From Clarkia xantiana subsp. parviflora (taxonomy: Eukaryota; Streptophyta; Magnoliopsida; Myrtales; Onagraceae), in assembly GCA_036873135.1 (NCBI GenBank), contig JAPTYO010000003.1, forward strand, positions 30,384,763 to 30,448,762: DNA of 64,000 nucleotides, written 5' to 3'. The notes under the pieces were generated by a model. That model did no database searches and had not been told where the DNA came from. It saw nothing but the letters and a program-made list of their open reading frames with translations. A program made the translations under genes and the position numbers. The first letter of the stretch is position 1. Every line of letters starts with the position of its first letter. This document shows, piece after piece, positions 35,301 to 46,300 of the stretch.

Positions 35301-37233
35301 GAGTTAGATTAAAGGCCTCAACATTTTTAAATTTTTTTTTCCTCTTTGCTCGATGAAATCGATGGCTTAAAGATTGTATTTTGGCATTTCCCCAGGAAAG
35401 AAGAAGAAAAAGAAGAAAGTTCGAGTTCCTGGAAATGGTAAATCTCTTACTTTTCACTTTTCAGTGTTCCCTTGTATTATTTTCAATCTTTTAAACAACC
35501 CAGAAAGGTTTTTCATTGTTCTAGTTAAGTGGTTACTATTTTTCTTTATTGTGGTTAAAAAATTGAGTGATTAATGGATATGCAGAGATGCAGCAATGGA
35601 GAAACCCACAAGAATTTCCTGTTGACAACAACTACATGATGCCTCCAGCCCCTGCTGCTGCTTATAACAATCCATATTGGAACGGTATGCCGCCATTTAT
35701 GGATGGAGGATATATGGGGGGTCCTTACAATAATGGCATGCCCTATAATATGGGGTATGGAATGGGACCCATGCAGTTCATGGGGTTAATGCCTCCTGAT
35801 CCTTTCAGTGCTCCAGGCTACAATATGATGCCGCCTTTTGCTCATCGTCCTCCTCCTCAAAGGTAGGATCTAAAAACACTCTTTTCTGCTTGACATCAAC
35901 ATCAACATTGAGTTTATTTTGGAAAAAAAATGATACTTTTAAGGGAAATTAATTGTTTCCACCCTTTCTCTGTCTGTCAATCTAGGAATCATCCTGGTTT
36001 CAACATGGGTATGAATAATAATGGCCCACCACCACCTGTAATGAGTAGAGAAGAGTTTGAAGCTCGGAAAGCTGATTTGCGGAGGAAGCGTGAAAACGAT
36101 AGCCGAATGGAAAGGTGACTACTAGTTTGTGTCTCTTTTGATTAGTGGTTACTTAAAACTATATAAAAAGGCTCATCTCTTGTAAAAATGTAATGTTTCT
36201 AATAAATGTGCCTCCTTTTGCAGCAGCAGGAGGGAAGGACCGAAAGATAGGGATTATGGCAGGGACATGAGCGGCACTGGCAATGGTTCATTCATGCAAC
36301 CAAAAGTAAGATCTCGTCTTCTAAACACGTTTTTATTCCTGCTTTATCGTGTTTTCCGTGCTTTTTACTCTATTTGTCGATTGCCCACTTTGCTTAAATC
36401 ATTATGTTTTGATCTGTGTGATTTGTTATATAGAGACTGTAGTAAATTAACCGAACATCACTGTTTGGCCCAAATTACACGAGCTTGCGAGCTTGAATAT
36501 GAACCGAGCTTGACTGAGCCTGATTTGTTCATTCTCAAGTTTGGCACTGAATTTTGGCTCTAGCTCGGGACTTGGCTTGGTTAGACTAGTTTGAGGTGTA
36601 TCATTACTCAATTCATTCTTGTGCTCTCTCTTGCAGAAATCAACTGGCCACGTCTCGTCTACTAGTGACCGCTACCGTGATAAGGATCGGCACCGATCGG
36701 AGAGACCCTCACCAACCCGATCCCGAGATAGCCCCGAATCACCACCAAGAGCATCAAAACGCAAGTCGGAGCATCGTGAAAGAGACCGGTACGACCGTGA
36801 TTACCACGACCACTCTCGCCATAGCCGCCACGAATCCTCCAAGAAGCTCTCCTCCTCAGAACCACCACCACCAGCAACCACCAAGCCGGCCCCACCACCA
36901 CCAGAATCTTCCTCCTCAGCCGCTGCAAAAGCAAGTGTCTTCTCCCGAATCAGATTACCCGAGACCGAGCCTCCAAAGAAACGAAGCAAAGTCGAGCCTT
37001 CTCCTTCGAACGGGTATAATACCTACGAAGAACGAAAGTCGTCTTCTTCATCTGCAAAAGTTGGCACTGCCCCAGTTTCAGGAAGGAAGAGAAGCAGCAC
37101 TGTCGATGAATATGAATCGAGCGATGACGAGGAGAGGCATTTCAAGAGAAAGCCATCGAGGTATGAGCCGTCTCCTCCACCAGTAGAGGAAGAGGCCAGA
37201 GGATCGAGGGATCGGGACAGGAAGCATAGATAG
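32309..37233 (+). CDS. PQT3L: DWNN-domain E3 ubiquitin ligase, PQT3/RBBP6 family
   Basis: Fifteen exons: 32309-32474, 32995-33091, 33214-33295, 33377-33546, 33633-33712, 33823-33879, 33963-34119, 34197-34348, 34693-34857, 34948-35241, 35396-35437, 35586-35862, 35986-36114, 36224-36305, 36637-37233. All junctions are GT-AG and in frame, giving 848 residues. The ubiquitin-like DWNN domain (residues 1-75) starts MAVYYKFKSARDYD. A Gly/Arg-rich stretch precedes a CCHC knuckle CFRCNVPGHFIQHC (about 209-222). A RING/U-box starts CPLCKEVMKDAVLTSKCC (about 296). A Lys run, a Pro/Met/Gly-rich region and an Arg/Ser-rich tail with SSDDEERHFKRKPSRYE follow. The family ligates ubiquitin to nuclear targets; Arabidopsis PQT3 is a negative regulator of oxidative-stress tolerance. 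The domain set is complete. Assignment to PQT3 versus a paralogue is inference. Confidence 0.95.
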
Positions 37234-37522
37234 TTAGATTGACGAGAACCGTGTCCGAAGTCGATTGATCGGTTTTTCGGTTGGTTTCGGTTAGGGTTTC
37301 TAAGACTTTCACGATGGAGAATGGCAAATAAATGTCTCTCTTTTTAATAGAGTTTTGTATATTATGTGTTGTCTTTTCTTTGTTTTTGGTGTTGGATTGA
37401 TGTTCTGTTTTGAGTGTAAGTTTCGACGATATATTTGGGGGATTTGGAATATATTTACTGCATGAGCTTGGCTTCTACAGCTAGTTTGGTTCTGAAATAT
37501 ATCTCAATGTGGACAATATACA
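37234..37522 (+). other. 3' flank of the DWNN E3 ligase gene
   Basis: This T-rich, G-containing sequence has ATGGCAAATAAATGTC (about 37321-37336), with an AATAAA-type poly(A) signal roughly 95 nt past the stop codon. It is likely the 3' UTR. Confidence 0.55.
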
Positions 37523-37531
37523 TACTTATTT

Positions 37532-37962
37532 GGGTTACGAACACAATAGGGGTCTGAATGTTTGTCATGTTGCCAAAAGGGGTCTGAATTGAAAAAACGT
37601 ATTATTAAGGACCTGAATTTTGAGTTTTGTGTTTTTTTGAGTCTCCGTCCAAATTTTCTGTTAAATCTAACAGAACCACGTGAAAAGACAAAAATACCAT
37701 TTTGTAATTATTATACAATTTATCAATTTAATTAATAAAATGTGAAATGTCTAAAATACCCCTACACACTAATTATGCCCTTAAGGCCACCACGCTCCGG
37801 CCACCGCCCGGCGACCACCACCCGACTCCGGCGACCACCACCGGCCTCCGATCGGAGCCAAAAAAGCTCCGATCGGAGCTGTGGAGCTTCGGTCGGAGCC
37901 ACAAAGCTCCGATCGGAGCTCTGTGGCTCCGATCAGGGCCACAAAGCTCCAGTTCTTAACCC
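37532..37962. mobile_element. Mutator-type MITE, 431 bp, deleted right arm
   Basis: An exact 9-bp target duplication TACTTATTT (37523-37531 and 37963-37971) flanks ends GGGTTACGAAC and GTTCTTAACCC. The left arm carries the AGGGGTCTGAATG motifs of the family. On the right almost all of the arm is missing, so the GC-rich core (CGGCGACCACCACC and CTCCGATCGGAGC) runs nearly to the end. It lies about 300 bp past the stop codon of the upstream gene, so it may sit in or beside its 3' UTR. Confidence 0.88.
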
Positions 37963-38477
37963 TACTTATTTATGTCAAAATTGATCAAATGATTCCAATC
38001 AATCAAATCTAGTCTAATCTACAAATTATAATGAATTTAGCAATATAATGGAATATTGTTACGAAATAAAAGATGTATTGGAAAGAGTAATGGAGAGAAT
38101 AATGAGAAGTGTGTAAGAGCCATTTATATAATTTTGTAGGGGAATTTATACTTCTCCGGGAAGTTATACTTCTAGGAGAACAAGACATGATATATACACA
38201 ACATTGAACATTCATAAATATATATATTCACAACAAATATGACTTAATCTCGTTTTAGTGATTTTTCGCTAAACATTACTTTCCTATCACTTTCGAATAT
38301 GCTGTGAAAAAAAAGTAGTCCGACGAGCAAGCGATGTCTAATTTACAATATTGGGTAGATCTTGAGTAAATTTAAAATAGACTTTAATTTGTCTAATTTA
38401 ACTGAAATTATAAAAAATTAGCAGTATAACGGAATATGACTGATTGTTATACACAACTTAAGTAGCTGCTGCAACAT

Positions 38478-40218
38478 TTACTGCAAAACACATGCACATT
38501 TACAATCCATAACACAATCATATTCAGAAACATCATCATCCTCCTTAGAAGCATTGCTAGCTACTATAACTACATAATTATAAGAACCAGCACAATCCTT
38601 CATACAAGTGTTACCTGGTACTACAGCAAAATAAAATCCCGGGTTCGCTTGATACTTGTTACCGAATGACTCTTCCCAGAGCTGTTTGGTTTGCTCGAAA
38701 CAATGTTTCGCCATCTTCTTTCCTTGAGAGGTTCCAATGTCCCGATCATTGTGATCCAAGATGGCCCCGATAATCGCCTTGCCATCTTTGTAATAGGCTA
38801 GAGGATTCAACTGATGAGTGTGCCATATAAGATCGATGTCACGAGTCGGGACACCGTTAATCTCTGCATTTCTCTCCTTACCTGTCTTTATTATATGAAG
38901 GAAGCTCTTGTATCTAACTACAGCTGCTTCTAGGTATTGATCAACATTAACACCTTTTATATCTTTTGACACCTACACCAATATATACAGGGTTAATAAC
39001 CTATGAAAAGTCTGAATTTTGACTCATGTTAATCGGAAATGTCTGAATTTTTAAAAGTTAATTTGGAATATCTTAATTTTCAACTTTGTTGATATAAGAG
39101 GTCTCCGTCAATTTGTACCGTTAAACTGACAGAATTTGGTCACATGCTTGACCTGAAAAAACGAAAATGCCCCTTAAAGCAAAAAAAAAAAAAAAAGCAT
39201 TCTTCTTCGTCGGAAAACACCGCCAGTGACCGCTAAGGCCGCCCAAAGCTCCGGAGAAAATGGGTAAAAGGGTCATTTCACAGAAGTATGTTAAATTTAA
39301 CCAAAAAAATGGACGGAAAACCTAAGTTCAACAAAGTTGAAAATTCAGACCTTCCAAATTAACTTTTGAAAATTCAGACCTCTCCGGTTAAAATGGGTAA
39401 AAATTCAGACATTTCATAGGTTATTAACCCATATATATAATGACAATTTTACTTTTATTTATATTGATTGATATATAAACTTCTGATAATAAGAAGATGC
39501 ATTATACCTTTCCGAAGAAAGAGCTTTGTCGTTTGACAGCTGCGACCAGATCATAGATAATCACATTTTCATCTTGTGCATTAGCATTTTGATCATTGTT
39601 TGGTAAATCATTTTTGGGTAAATCACCGCTAACAAGATCAAGGTTGTATGGCTCAGTCACATAAAAATTGTTCCAAATTAACTCTGACTGTTTTGAGTAA
39701 GGTCTTTCAGTTGTTGACATGACATTCGACGTTCCAAGAATCTTTCCATATATTTTTTCACAATCACGCTTATACTGCAGCTGCAAGGACAAAAACATTT
39801 TAGAAGATTGATGATATATTTAGAGTGCACAATGAACAAAATATTAATGAAACAAAAAGAGATATGTTTGTTTACGGGATTAAGACGATGACAGTGCCAT
39901 ATCCACTCGCAATCAAGCGGAACAACTAGGGGACCTTCCAAGACAGATGCATCCATATGCTTGGCAAGTAGAGGAAGCCAACAATTCTTGTACCTAAAAT
40001 AAATATCATTAAAATACCAAAAAAAAAAAAAAAATGAGCTGCAAATATATTGAATCCAACCTATAGATAGCTCGCTCAAGTATTGGACCTTCATAGAGAC
40101 AACCAGTACTATCAACCGCAGCTAGAAATTGTAGTTGTTGTTTTGCTGCACTAAAAAGATTCATACTAATAGTAATTTGTTGTGCATTAGACCACTCTGT
40201 TGTGTATACTCCCACCAT
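38478..40218 (-). CDS. Short glycine-rich domain-containing protein (GRDP, DUF1399 family)
   Basis: Four exons on the minus strand (40218-40061, 39993-39876, 39780-39508, 38972-38478) give 347 residues. Two DUF1399 modules are visible: the first with LDCEWIWHCHRLNP, the second with DIDLIWHTHQLNPLAYY. The protein then ends with CVMDCKCACVLQ. Arabidopsis GRDP proteins are much longer and go on to further modules and a glycine-rich tail, which are missing. Family members are linked to stress and auxin responses and are thought to bind RNA; a role for this short form is unknown. All splice sites are canonical and there is no internal stop, so it may be a real short paralogue rather than a pseudogene. 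Intron 3 carries a Mutator-type MITE (38990-39430). Confidence 0.85.
38990..39430. mobile_element. Mutator-type MITE in intron 3 of the GRDP gene, 441 bp
   Basis: The ends GGGTTAATAACC and its complement carry family motifs (TCTGAAT, GGAAAACCT, AAAATTCAGACCT). The flanking 9-mers ATATATACA (38981-38989) and ATATATATA (39431-39439) match at 8 of 9 positions. The core is short, with an A-tract and a GCTCCGGAGAA remnant of the GC-rich core. The left end sits only 17 bp downstream, on the + strand, of the splice acceptor edge of exon 4. Confidence 0.85.
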
Positions 40219-40662
40219 GATAATTCACCCTCTAAATTATTTTGTGTCTTTAGTGTTGTATTGCATTGTGGATTGGAAGTATAAAAAGTACCCATTATTT
40301 ACAGGGCCAGATTAAGGAAAGTCTGGGGAAAATATGGCAAAAACGTAAATTTTAAAAATCTGCCATTTTTTATTTAAGACTTTTTTGGTAGGTTTTTAAT
40401 GAACATTAATGTGGCACTCTGCATGTGCATGCATATTTTGACTTTACAAATATATACAAACAAAAGAGTTTGTTAATTAAGGTTATTATTTTTTGGCAGT
40501 TTCATAAAAAAAAAAATATAAAAGGAAATTTTGAAAATATCTTGTGGGTCTGATATATGTGATTGAAATTCTACTAATTTGTGAAAATTAAAATAATTAG
40601 AGTATATTCAAAATTCAACATTACCTTGATGATATTTAAACATTAACCAAATTCAAATACTA
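40219..40662. other. Upstream region of the GRDP gene
   Basis: This AT-rich DNA should hold the minus-strand promoter. On the minus strand a TATA-like TTTTTATACTTCC lies near 40278-40290, about 65 bp before the start codon. Nothing else is recognised. Confidence 0.4.
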
Positions 40663-40670
40663 TTGGAGAC

Positions 40671-41153
40671 TAGGGATGGCAAAGGGGCGGGTCGGGCGGG
40701 AAAAAATCCCACGGGTCGACCTGCCCCGCCGTGTTAACAATTTTTTTTTTTACTTCTCAATATTAAATACAATTTTTTTTGTCAAAATATTACATTATAT
40801 ATAAATTCAAACCATAAATCTAACACCAATCAAATACAAACATATCAAATTCATAACAAAATACAAATTCAAATACCAAATCCAAATTAACAAATCCTAA
40901 TAATCTAAATATACATCTATTTATAATTTGGTCCATGTTATTTATATATGTACTATATTAACCATATTGTTTAGTAAATGTTACATCATATTAATATATA
41001 TATATCTAGACCCGAACCCACCATGCGCCCCTAGAGCCGGACCCGCCCCGCCCGGATCCGCTCCGACCCGAACCCACGACCCACGGGTCGGCAGGTCTAA
41101 ATCGGATCGGAGCCACGCGGGTCGGCGGGGCCCGTGACCCGTTGCCATCCCTA
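40671..41153. mobile_element. hAT-type MITE, 483 bp (TAGGGATGGCAA family)
   Basis: The ends are TAGGGATGGCAAAGGGGC and the complement of CCGTTGCCATCCCTA, with an exact 8-bp target duplication TTGGAGAC (40663-40670 and 41154-41161). GC-rich GGGTCGGCGGGGC-like sub-terminal repeats surround an AT-rich centre. It is non-coding. Confidence 0.92.
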
Positions 41154-41590
41154 TTGGAGACGCTTTCTTGCTATCTCAGCAAAGTTTATTTATATCACAT
41201 AAATTTGGTAAGATATTGAAAAAAATTGTAACAAAATATATTATATATTTTTTTCCAAACATAATTGCTTCTTTATTAATCAAAACCACAAACTTACTCC
41301 AGATAATTCAATAATACATTCAATCAAATAATTGTAAACCTTTGTTATAGTTTTAAGGGTTAAATGTACTTTTGGTGCCACATGTTTGACATGTGTAAGT
41401 TTTTGGTGTCATATGTTTCATTTTGTAGGCTTTTGGTGCCATATGTTTGAGAGGTTGTATGTTTTTGGTATTTCTGTTAGTCAACAGTTAGTTTGACCGT
41501 TAAATACTATTATTTTGAGCAATTTAGTCCTCAAATTTATAATTCTAAAATTTAATATTTACAATTTAGTCCATATTGTTTGCTCAAGTC

Positions 41591-42413
41591 TAGGGATGGC
41601 AACGGGGCGCGGGGCACCGCCGATCCGCGGTGCCCCGACCCGAATTTGACCCGAAAATCCGTGACCCGCGGGTCACGGGGCGGGTTCGGGCGGATCAATC
41701 GCGGGGCCGGGCGGGGCCGGGCGGGACCGGGTCTGGGGGTCGCCCCGCGGACCCGCCCCGTGTATAAACTGTTAGTATTAATATATAATATTTATAAAAG
41801 TTATTTTATTAGGGATGGTAAAAAAAAAAGTAATTTATTAGGGACTAATATGTTAATATTTTATCAAAACTGACTGCATTTAGGGTTAGGTTATCTCACT
41901 TTCACTATCTTCTGCCGTTTTCTTTTTTTATCACTTCACATTTTACAGAGACACCTGCTCAGGAGGCGCAGCGCATAGAGAGTCAGTCACTCGCTGGTCC
42001 CGCTCAGCCTCAGCCCGCCTCCACCTACCGGCCGGCTCCGCCCGCCTCCGCTCGCCTCTGTCCGCCTCCGCCCGCCTCCGCTCGCCTCCGTCCGCCTCCG
42101 CTCGCCTCCGTCCGCCTCCGCCCGCCTCCGCCTTCCCGCTACCGGCCGGCTCTCTCAGCTCGTGAGTCCGCGACGTAGGTCCCTTCAATTTTCATTTCAA
42201 TTTTCAAGGTTCTAGGACTATACAGTGGAAGAAAAAAAAAAAAACTGGTTGAAATTTGCGGGGCGGGGCGGAGCCCCGCGGGGCGATCCGCGAAATTTTT
42301 TTGGTGACAAAATCCGCCCCGTGACATGTGCGGGGCGGGCACGGATCTGCTCAGCCGACCCGCGGGGCGGGCACGGGTCTGGCAATACCCGCCCCGCCCC
42401 GTTGCCATCCCTA
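41591..42413. mobile_element. Nested hAT-type element, 823 bp (TAGGGATGGCAA family)
   Basis: The ends TAGGGATGGCAACGGGGC match 40671-41153. The exact 8-bp target duplication CTCAAGTC is at 41583-41590 and 42414-42421. It is larger than its neighbour because the interior contains a GC-rich minisatellite (42005-42130). It is inserted in the Mutator-like element 41357-42908 and is therefore younger than that element. Confidence 0.92.
42005..42130. repeat. CCGCCTCCGCTCG minisatellite
   Basis: Repeated CCGCCTCCGCTCGCCTC-type units (12-13 bp) inside the nested hAT element create open frames on the complementary strand with no genic meaning. Confidence 0.85.
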
Positions 42414-42921
42414 CTCAAGTCACCGTCCAAGGTCGCCGGCCACCACCTTCAAGGCCGCCGACCGCCACGAAACGGGCCGGCCACCACCCCACAGCACCGG
42501 CCACCACCGCTTGGGGCCGAAAACCACCCCAATTGGTGGTGGCCGGCCCCAATTGGTGGTGGCCACCTCAATTAAACCAATCGAATTCAATTGACATAGC
42601 CCCATTTGGGTCAAATTTACCCAATTGGAGATAGGTCCCAATTGGGTTCGATTTTGAAGTTTTAAGACTAAATTAAACAAAATAAAAGTTATGAATATAT
42701 TTGAGGGACTAAATTGAATAAAATTAAAAGTTTAGAGGCGATCACGTGACTTGCACATGTCATTTAACGGCCAAAACTAACGGCCAACCAACGGATGTAC
42801 CAAAAACCACATTTTTTCAAACGTTTGGTACCAAAGTATACAAAACTAAACATCCAGTACTAAAAGCCACATTCGGTCAAACATGTGGTATCAAAACTAC
42901 CTTTAACCATATATATTTATA

Positions 42922-43306
42922 TCTATAATAATGTATTTCGCATTTCTATTCCTACTCTATAAACAAAATATACTTTTATATTCTTCATTCCCCTTCTATT
43001 CACACATTTCATATAAACCAAACGCCTAACACCACGGTTTTAAATTCTGTTTCCCCCCAAACATCCATGTTTAGTGCATTTGATTTCCTATCTTTTCTTA
43101 CCAGTTCTTTTAGTTAATGATGAAGTGCAAACTTTATCATTCGAGTTTTCTTGTATCATTAGTTTGTTCCCAGTTGCTGAATAGTCGACCTTTTCCAGTT
43201 GTAACCAAACACAACTCTATATAAGTTGTAGCTTCTCGCAGTTAGTGAGGATTGTGAAGATGTAGGATGGAACTATTAAGGCAGATCTTACTCTATTCAG
43301 CGCGGC
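42922..43306. other. Downstream region of MSH4
   Basis: Non-coding spacer and probable 3' UTR of MSH4 on the minus strand. Nothing else is recognised. Confidence 0.5.
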
Positions 43307-46300
43307 CTAAACTCGCCCCTGAAGGTATTTTTCTTTGAGATTCTGCAAGGCCTGCCGAATCGTCTCTTCGTCTTGGCTTGCGTATTTCAAGCATATCAAC
43401 CTTTGAGCTGCACGATAGACGAGCTGGATTTGTTGGTGATCTCGACAGTTCACCTCCATTCTCCTTATCCCCTGATGAAACATATTGCATAGTTACTAGA
43501 ATTCATGATTATTGATTAACCTCATTGCCTCAGCTTCTGATGTAATAACTAATAACACAAAACAACAACTAAAACCTTTTGCGAGATCCTTGATGTTATC
43601 CTTCTAGCTGTTTCGACAACTGAGCTCGGGAGTCCTGCCACTTCCGCTAGTAAGAGGCCGTAATGTGGTATGTGTCGGGGACCATCAACGAGTTGAAACT
43701 ATCAATGGCTTAATTAATTTAAGGAAACAGAGTGGATTAGGAGTTAAGATATCTGAATTAGGAATCAGATTTCTACCTTGAAATCAAGACGGTTGTTTCT
43801 TATGTCGACGTCAAAGTGCAGGATCTTCACGTTAGGGTAAATCGTTGCTAGCTCTGACATTGACTCTATATGAGTAGCAAATATTGTGTACCTGATGAAT
43901 TTCATAAATACATCTATTAAAAACAATAATAGATTTCAAATTTTTTTTAATCGAGGTGAGTTCGGGAAACAGCTTACGCTTTGAGAGATAGGAGATGTTC
44001 GCAACAGCTCCAAGCTATTGCTAGTCCATCAGATGATGATGTGGCCCTCCCAAGTTCATCCATTATAATCAAGCTCCTGTAATCCATGTAAGGAACAATA
44101 CTTTTTTGTGCATAAACATAGGGAGAACATGACTGTTAGAACTTAGATAGACAGTCCATTACCTATCTGAGACATTCTGCATGATGAAGGCTGTTTCTTT
44201 CATCTCTGTCATGAACTGTTAGGAGATCATGTAAGTCAAAGTATGGTGAATTTGAGTGTGTATATATTACACCACGGCTTATACAGAAAATTTGCAGGAA
44301 ATTTTGTTTGACTTGCAGTTAATCTTTACCGTGCTGGAGTTTGATTCTAAGCTGTCCATTGAACCCATTCTAGTGAATATACGGTCAACAGCTCTTATTG
44401 TTGCAAAACGTGCTGGAACATAGCAACCGATCTGAGCAAGAATGACTATCAGACACACTTGCTGAAGGTAAGTGCTCTTTCCACTCCTGAAGCAAGTAAA
44501 TGATAAGGAGCTCAGTATCTGGTAAAATGTGATCTTTTAATTTTGATATGCTTAATCCGATATGTGCACTCAGAATTTTAACTTACATGTTAGGGCCCAT
44601 GACAATTAGCATATTCGATGCCTCGGAAAGAAAAATATTATTAGGCTGCACCAAATTAAAAAAAAGTACACAATCTACTTGTTATTGACCTTAAACAGTT
44701 TTCATTTCCAATGAAGGACAAACTAAAGCGTATTTCAAATCATACCACAAAATCGGCGTGTATGCTTTCCAGGATTGGGTGTTTCCCAGCATCTATTGCA
44801 AATGGGCCATGATCTATTCATTAATGCGGAACCCTGATCAATCATTCTGCATGTATATATAGTGAGCTATAGGTATATACATCAGCTGTCAAATACCTGT
44901 GAATTCTGGTCTGGAATACTGATCGACGGGCTTGGTAGATATGTTATGAGCAAATGAATTGACAAGCATGTCTAGAAGGCATAGAACCTCTGCAAGCAGT
45001 GTAAGAACCGATACATCTTGTCGTATGGAATCCATAAGTTCTGCAAGTTATGGTTCTTATTAGTGAGAAATAAGACCATATATTATACTGCAATAGTTTC
45101 CTATAGTTCTAGCACATTGTATCTCATTATAGCAATATATTAGGCAGACAATTATTCCAGCACCTTATCTTAGCAGTGATCAATGGTAAATAAAATTGAC
45201 TCTCACCAAAGAGTAGTATCCAGATTATGAATCTAGCTTGTACATGGTTACTTACTTTCTGTCTACTCTTAAAGCTAGAACAAGTTGATAAAGGGATAGC
45301 AGAAAATAGGCATTTTAAGTTATAATAAGATTGATCAGTGATTTGAGGAAAACCTTCCAAGCAAACTTCTGTTCTTATGTAGCACTCAGCAGCAGCACAC
45401 TTATTCCTCACATTTAGCTGCAAAAGTTCATGCAGCACATTGAGCAAAGATAATGGAATAGAATGTGAGATAAATTAAAGCAAGGAACTCTAAAACCATC
45501 CATTTGAGTTGATAGCTTACTGAAGCCAGTTCCAGAGTAGAGCAGTGAATGTTGTTTCCATGCTTCATGACCTTAGTTAAAGACCAACAAGAATATAAAT
45601 CATAAAAACTTGAATATTTGTGTCAAGGCCAGAAGAATTAGATCAAAGCACAACCTGGATGAACTTGCTCGGAAGCCTTCCTTGTATATCCTTAATGGGA
45701 ATGCTGAAGTAAAATCCTTGCCGATTGTTGAATGGGAGCTTCAAATTTGGTAGCTTAAACTCTTCGCGGTACTTACTTGCTAGGTTATGTATTGCTGTCA
45801 ACAATTTCACTTTCCCAGTTAGTGGCTATTTAGCACCAAAAGGGAGAAGTTTATACGCCCTAATCCTAACCTTCACTAGTATCACAGAATGACCTTCGAG
45901 CAATATCCAGTAGACCATCGATCCCAGCCTTGAGAGCAAAACATTGTTGCGTGCGGGCAACAAAAGGTACCCGTGCATGAAGCACATCTTCATCTATTAC
46001 CTCTCCTATCCTGAGAGATACACAGTTGGGTCAAAACTCCCAGAAAATCATACTAGCTAGAGCTCCGTCATTGCAAAGGAATATATGGGAGAATCAGCAT
46101 TACAAAAAACTATAGCACAAGAAAACCATTGCAAAAGGCAACTCCACAGAAACAAATTGCTCTACCGGTGGTGATTCTGACACCATTTTTCATGCCACAG
46201 TCTGAGACCATTTGAATCTTATCTACCATTCTTGCCAGATAATGCTTGGGCTAATACAGGCTTGAATAAATGAACACGCAAGTGATCATGCATGTAAATA

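Larger units (their letters stand above)
41357..42908. mobile_element. Mutator-like inverted-repeat element hosting a nested hAT element
   Basis: The terminal inverted repeats are about 110 bp at roughly 75 percent identity: left GGGTTAAATGTACTTTTGG, right (complement) TGGTTAAAGGTAGTTTTGA, each with ACATGTTTGA blocks spaced about 35-50 bp. No intact target duplication remains. After removing the nested element (41591-42413) and one copy of its duplication, it would be about 0.72 kb. The remaining core has CCGGCCACCACC and CCCCAATTGGTGGTGGCC repeats. Confidence 0.7.

Noticed and set aside
34929..35312. Separate small gene
   Set aside because: It is exon 10 of the DWNN E3 ligase gene running into its intron.
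41943..42680. Frames rich in Ala, Glu, Arg or Pro
   Set aside because: They come from the CCGCCTCCGCTCG minisatellite and GC-rich ends of the nested hAT element.
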